Source: an uncultured Clostridia bacterium
GTDB taxonomy: Bacteria; Bacillota; Clostridia; TANB77; CAG-508
Length of the DNA: 34,110 nucleotides
Direction of reading: 5' to 3'
Assembly (NCBI GenBank): GCA_944388675.1
Contig: CALXJR010000003.1
Span: 1 to 34,110 of the forward strand
Under the pieces are notes generated by a model that did no database searches, was not told the origin of the DNA, and saw only the letters and a program-made list of their open reading frames with translations. The position numbers were made by a program, and so were the translations under genes. Below are positions 31,076-34,110 of the stretch, in pieces (the first letter of the stretch is position 1; every line of letters begins with the position of its first letter).

Positions 31076-32095
31076 ATGAAAGGTAAAAGATTAAATGAAG
31101 AAGAGAAACCAAAAAAGAAACATATTTTTTTACGTATTGTAGTAATTTTATTAATTATTCTACTTATTTTAGTAATTGCAGTATTTGCAACAGGTTCTTG
31201 GTATTTAAATAGTAAGCTTGACCAAATTAATTATGTAGAAAATGTAACAAGAAATGAAGTTTCTGTTGATGCTCAAGTAGAAGAAAACTTAAGTGGATAT
31301 AGAAATATTGCATTGTTTGGATTAGATACTCGTGAAGATAGTTTTGATGATTCAAGAAGTGATTGTATTATTATAGTAAGTATTAATAATTCTACAAAGG
31401 ATGTTAAATTACTTTCTGTATATAGAGATACTTATGTATATGTAGAAGGTCATGGCTTAACTAAAATTACACATGCTTATGCTTATGGTGGTCCAGCTTT
31501 AGCATTAAGTACTATAAATAGAAATTTTGATTTAGACATAACTGAATTTGTAACTGTAAACTTTGAAACAGTAAGAACAATTGTTAATGAAATTGGTGGT
31601 GTTCAAATTACTGTAACAAGTGCTGAGGCTAATAGTGGAAGTATTCCAAATATTCATTCTTCAGGAACATACAATTTAAATGGTAATCAAGCTTTAGCCT
31701 ATGCTAGAATTAGAAAAATAGACACTGATTACCAAAGAACAGAACGTATGAGAACAGTATTAAGTGCAATCTTTACTAAAGTAAAAGGATTAAGCATTTC
31801 TTCAATTAATTCTTTATTAGATACAATGCTTCCTCATGTTTCAACTAATATACCAAAAGATGAGATTACTAAATTAATTCCTGATATCTTGTCATACAAT
31901 ATTACATATAGTGAGGGATGGCCTTATGAAACAAGAGGATGGTCTTCTGATTTATGGTATGGAATTCCAGTTACTCTAGAGTCTAATGTTAAAGAATTAC
32001 ATGAAACATTATTTGATGAAACAGATTATGTACCAACTGAAACAGTACAAAATATTAGTGATAGGATTATAAATAGAACTGGTTATACTAATTAA
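31076..32095 (+). CDS. LytR-CpsA-Psr (LCP) family wall-polymer ligase
   Basis: Transfers the lipid-linked polysaccharide to peptidoglycan on the outer face of the membrane. 339 residues: a Lys-rich cytoplasmic start, one membrane helix (about 18-41), then the LCP domain (about 75-230) with LFGLDTREDSFDDSRSDCIIIVSIN, LLSVYRDTYV, KITHAYAYGG, FETVRTIVNEIGGV and QALAYARIRKIDTDYQRTERM. These carry the conserved Arg and Asp residues that bind the pyrophosphate. The ATG at 31076 has AAAGGACG about 9 nt upstream and is preferred to an in-frame TTG at 31058. Divergent from the polysaccharide operon; I do not see a clear promoter. Terminator at 32096-32125. Confidence 0.93.
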   Translation: MKGKRLNEEEKPKKKHIFLRIVVILLIILLILVIAVFATGSWYLNSKLDQINYVENVTRNEVSVDAQVEENLSGYRNIALFGLDTREDSFDDSRSDCIIIVSINNSTKDVKLLSVYRDTYVYVEGHGLTKITHAYAYGGPALALSTINRNFDLDITEFVTVNFETVRTIVNEIGGVQITVTSAEANSGSIPNIHSSGTYNLNGNQALAYARIRKIDTDYQRTERMRTVLSAIFTKVKGLSISSINSLLDTMLPHVSTNIPKDEITKLIPDILSYNITYSEGWPYETRGWSSDLWYGIPVTLESNVKELHETLFDETDYVPTETVQNISDRIINRTGYTN

Positions 32096-32125
32096 AGAGA
32101 TGCACAAAAATGCATCTCTTTTTTA
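32096..32125 (+). terminator. Terminator of the LCP gene
   Basis: AGAGATGCA (32096-32104), CAAAAA loop, TGCATCTCT (32111-32119) followed by TTTTTT. It begins directly after the stop codon. Confidence 0.95.
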
Positions 32126-32196
32126 TTTTGGTGGAGATTATATGGATTTTCACCACTTTTAGCCCCTGTATATTACTAACTATTAGCCATATTATA

Positions 32197-32259
32197 TTAA
32201 TCAAAAATCTCCATATTATAACAATTTGGGGCTTTTTTATTTTTCATTAATTTTTTCAC
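32197..32259 (-). CDS. Possible 20-residue Cys-containing peptide (doubtful)
   Basis: A GTG at 32257-32259 is preceded by a near-perfect RBS AAAGGAGAGG at 5-nt spacing. It opens a frame for a Lys-rich 20-residue peptide ending NCYNMEIFD. The same frame extends back to an ATG at 32398-32400 (67 residues with two hydrophobic segments), but that start has no RBS and lies in a TATAAT-like sequence. It follows yebC by some 150 bp. No family recognised; it may not be expressed. Confidence 0.25.
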   Translation of the reverse strand: MKKLMKNKKAPNCYNMEIFD

Positions 32260-32412
32260 AAAATCCTCTCCTTTCATAATAATTTCATTAATTATAAATT
32301 GCATCAGAATGCAAAAAATATTTATAAATAATGTTTTTGGAAAAATTATTAATTCTATAATAAGGATAATGATAACTAATAGTTTTAATATCTTAAACAT
32401 TATAAATTATTA

Positions 32413-33141
32413 TTAGTTGTTTTCACTGTTATGGTAAACATTCATTACATCATCTAGCTCATCTAGGTTTTCAAGCATTTTTTCCATTCTTTCTTGTGCT
32501 TTTTCGTCTAATGTAACATATGTTGTTGGTACCATTTGTACTTCTGCTTGTAAGAACTCTATTCCTTCTGCTTCTAAACTTTCTCTAACCTTAGAAAAAT
32601 CTTCTGGTGATGTTGTAATTGTATAGCATTCATCATCTGCCTCAAAATCTTCTGCTCCTGCATCTAATGCTAGCATCATTAAATCATCTTCAGATTTAGG
32701 GCAATTTGCTTTATCTATTACAATTACTCCTTTTTTATTAAACATATATGATACGCAACCTGTTGTTCCTAAATTTCCACCTGCTCTATCAAAAACATGT
32801 CTTACATCTGCTGCTGTTCTATTTCTATTATCTGTACTAGCCTCTACTATTACAGCAACTCCATTTGGTCCATATCCTTCATATGTAACTTCTTCATAAT
32901 TTTCTGAGTTTCCTGCTCCAGATGCCTTCTTTATTGCATTATTTATTGTATCGTTTGGCATATTTGCTGCTTTACATTTTGCTATTACATCTTTTAGTTT
33001 AGAGTTTCCAGCCGGATCAGGTCCACCTTGCTTTACTGCTATTAATAATTCTCTACCTAATTTTGTAAATATTTTTCCTCTTGCTGCGTCAGCTTTTCCT
33101 TTTTTGGCTTGTATATTGTGCCATTTACTGTGTCCTGACAT
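32413..33141 (-). CDS. yebC: YebC/PmpR family translation factor or regulator
   Basis: 242 residues, the usual length. [32 protein letters not shown] at the N-terminus, [68 protein letters not shown] and a C-terminal VPTTYVTL are all diagnostic. Members were described as DNA-binding regulators and, more recently, as ribosome-associated factors (TACO1-like) helping translation of proline stretches. RBS GAGGAGG before the ATG at 33139-33141. Unrelated to the polysaccharide operon. Confidence 0.96.
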   Translation of the reverse strand: MSGHSKWHNIQAKKGKADAARGKIFTKLGRELLIAVKQGGPDPAGNSKLKDVIAKCKAANMPNDTINNAIKKASGAGNSENYEEVTYEGYGPNGVAVIVEASTDNRNRTAADVRHVFDRAGGNLGTTGCVSYMFNKKGVIVIDKANCPKSEDDLMMLALDAGAEDFEADDECYTITTSPEDFSKVRESLEAEGIEFLQAEVQMVPTTYVTLDEKAQERMEKMLENLDELDDVMNVYHNSENN

Positions 33142-33279
33142 GACTAATTCCTCCTCTTTTTTAAATTTTACGGTATATATTGTATCATACTTTTTTAGTT
33201 TTGTGTAGTAGTTTTTGTGTTTTTACTATAATTATTCGCCTTTAACTAATTACATTCAATTTTCTTCTATCAAATTAAC

Positions 33280-34110
33280 TTATCTAAAATAAGATTTATA
33301 CCATATTTGTTTCATTTTATCATTATCATATATAATTCTTAAAATCTGATAATAAAGTATAAATAACTTCTCGTATGAAGTATCACATTTTACTTTATTT
33401 TCTATTAAATTGCTCATTGACTCTTTTGATTTTATCATTTTATCGTTATAATTCTTTTCTTGATAAATTCCTGCTATAGTTCCTACTGTAACGCCTCCTA
33501 TCATAGTTCCCATAATTGTTGCTATGTAAGGAGTAATTGCTGGTCGCTTTAAAAGTAATGGTGTAGCTAAAATTTCTTTAGAAAATTTTACATATTCTTC
33601 ATTAATTTTCTTAAACAATTCAAATAAATTATTATAATTTTCTGTTCCTTGAGCACTTTCTAAATATTCTTCTTTTTTACTCATTAAAATATTATATTTT
33701 CCAATAATACTTCTATACTGATTATCATAAGTCTGATAAATATTTCCAGCCATAATAATATTATCATCAATAAATTGAAAACATTTTTTTGCTTGATCTA
33801 AATCATTTTTTGAAATACGACAATTAAATCCTACTTGTTTCAATTTTATTCCTATATGTCCAGTACTATTTGTAATAAATGCAAAAGTTAAATCACTATA
33901 TAAATATTTTGTTTCTTTTCCACCAATATAATTACCTTTAATTATTATTCCTTTTTCGTAAGCACCTATGTAAGAGCTACCAACATAGCAACTTAGAATA
34001 TATCTTCCAAAACCTTCAATTTCAATTTTAAATGCTAGCTTATCTGAATTTTTGTTCAGAATTGGATACATTATAATAAAAATAATAATTCCAATTAAAA
34101 TTATTCCAAT
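33280..34110 (-). CDS. Unidentified membrane protein, 5' end outside the window
   Basis: The frame is open from the right edge (34110) to a stop at 33280, at least 276 codons. An ATG at 34069-34071 exists, but the 13 codons before it encode a hydrophobic run (IGIILIGIIIFII) continuous with the frame, so the real start lies beyond the window and the protein begins with a membrane helix. A beta-rich region follows (FKIEIEGFGRYILSCYVGSSYIGAYEKGIIIKG), then a helical middle (about 110-190) and a Gly-rich hydrophobic helix (YIATIMGTMIGGVTVGTIAGIY), then a charged helical tail. I do not recognise the family. Confidence 0.7.
   Translation of the reverse strand: MGIILIGIIIFIIMYPILNKNSDKLAFKIEIEGFGRYILSCYVGSSYIGAYEKGIIIKGNYIGGKETKYLYSDLTFAFITNSTGHIGIKLKQVGFNCRISKNDLDQAKKCFQFIDDNIIMAGNIYQTYDNQYRSIIGKYNILMSKKEEYLESAQGTENYNNLFELFKKINEEYVKFSKEILATPLLLKRPAITPYIATIMGTMIGGVTVGTIAGIYQEKNYNDKMIKSKESMSNLIENKVKCDTSYEKLFILYYQILRIIYDNDKMKQIWYKSYFR

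Noticed and set aside
32158-32236. AGCCCC...GGGGCTTTTTT as a plus-strand terminator
   Set aside because: The arms are only six pairs with a loop of about 70 nt; the LCP gene already has a better terminator at 32096-32125.
32260-32400. 67-residue hydrophobic ORF after yebC
   Set aside because: No RBS at its ATG, which lies in a TATAAT-like sequence; only its last 20 codons have a credible start signal.

Overview
The window looks like a chromosomal segment of a very AT-rich, spore-forming, Gram-positive Clostridia-type bacterium. The evidence is a complete spoIIIA sporulation operon, strong AGGAGG-type ribosome binding sites, several TTG/GTG starts, an LCP-family wall ligase and an IPQTG-type wall-anchored surface protein. 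Nearly everything is on the minus strand. I see no tRNA, rRNA, CRISPR array, transposase or prophage genes.

Layout: (1) 1-645, 5' part of a 6-phosphofructokinase gene. (2) 660-3380, a small accessory island between pfkA and spoIIIA. It holds a complete-looking type I toxin-antitoxin module framed by 44-bp direct repeats, a frameshifted pseudopilin/FGE-like surface gene, two tandem single-gene cassettes for 68-residue paralogues with near-identical terminators, and the tail of a lost AAA ATPase gene. (3) 3384-8996, spoIIIAA-AH, the mother-cell half of the feeding-tube/secretion complex; spoIIIAG is split by a frameshift. (4) 9165-11599, cpsB-cpsD-cpsC, the tyrosine phosphatase/kinase/adaptor module of a Wzy-dependent polysaccharide system, with its own promoter and terminator. 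(5) 11785-14347, a two-gene operon for a dockerin-bearing leucine-rich-repeat protein and a cohesin-bearing, wall-anchored protein. (6) 14492-15019, a decayed gene whose promoter shares a 39-bp upstream element with operon 5. (7) 15267-30785, a long polysaccharide operon transcribed right to left: priming sugar transferase, GT4, UDP-glucose dehydrogenase, UDP-glucuronate 4-epimerase, two GT4s, EpsG-like polymerase, GT2-pyruvyltransferase fusion, GT2, Fe-S F420-hydrogenase-beta-like protein, beta-helix protein, Wzx flippase and acyltransferase. (8) 31076-32095, a divergent LCP ligase gene on the plus strand. (9) 32197-34110, yebC, a doubtful small ORF/peptide, and an unidentified membrane protein running off the edge.

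How they work together (inference from families): the priming transferase loads a sugar phosphate on undecaprenyl phosphate; the GT4/GT2 enzymes extend it, probably with GlcA/GalA from the Ugd-epimerase pair; pyruvyl and acyl groups decorate it; Wzx flips and the EpsG-like protein polymerises it; CpsB/C/D control chain length; LCP links it to peptidoglycan. The cohesin-dockerin pair sits inside this surface-polysaccharide locus and suggests a minimal non-cellulosomal docking system that holds an LRR protein on the wall. It is the most interesting content of the window, together with an 11-bp-phased TTACA/TAACA array at its promoter and the type I toxin module.
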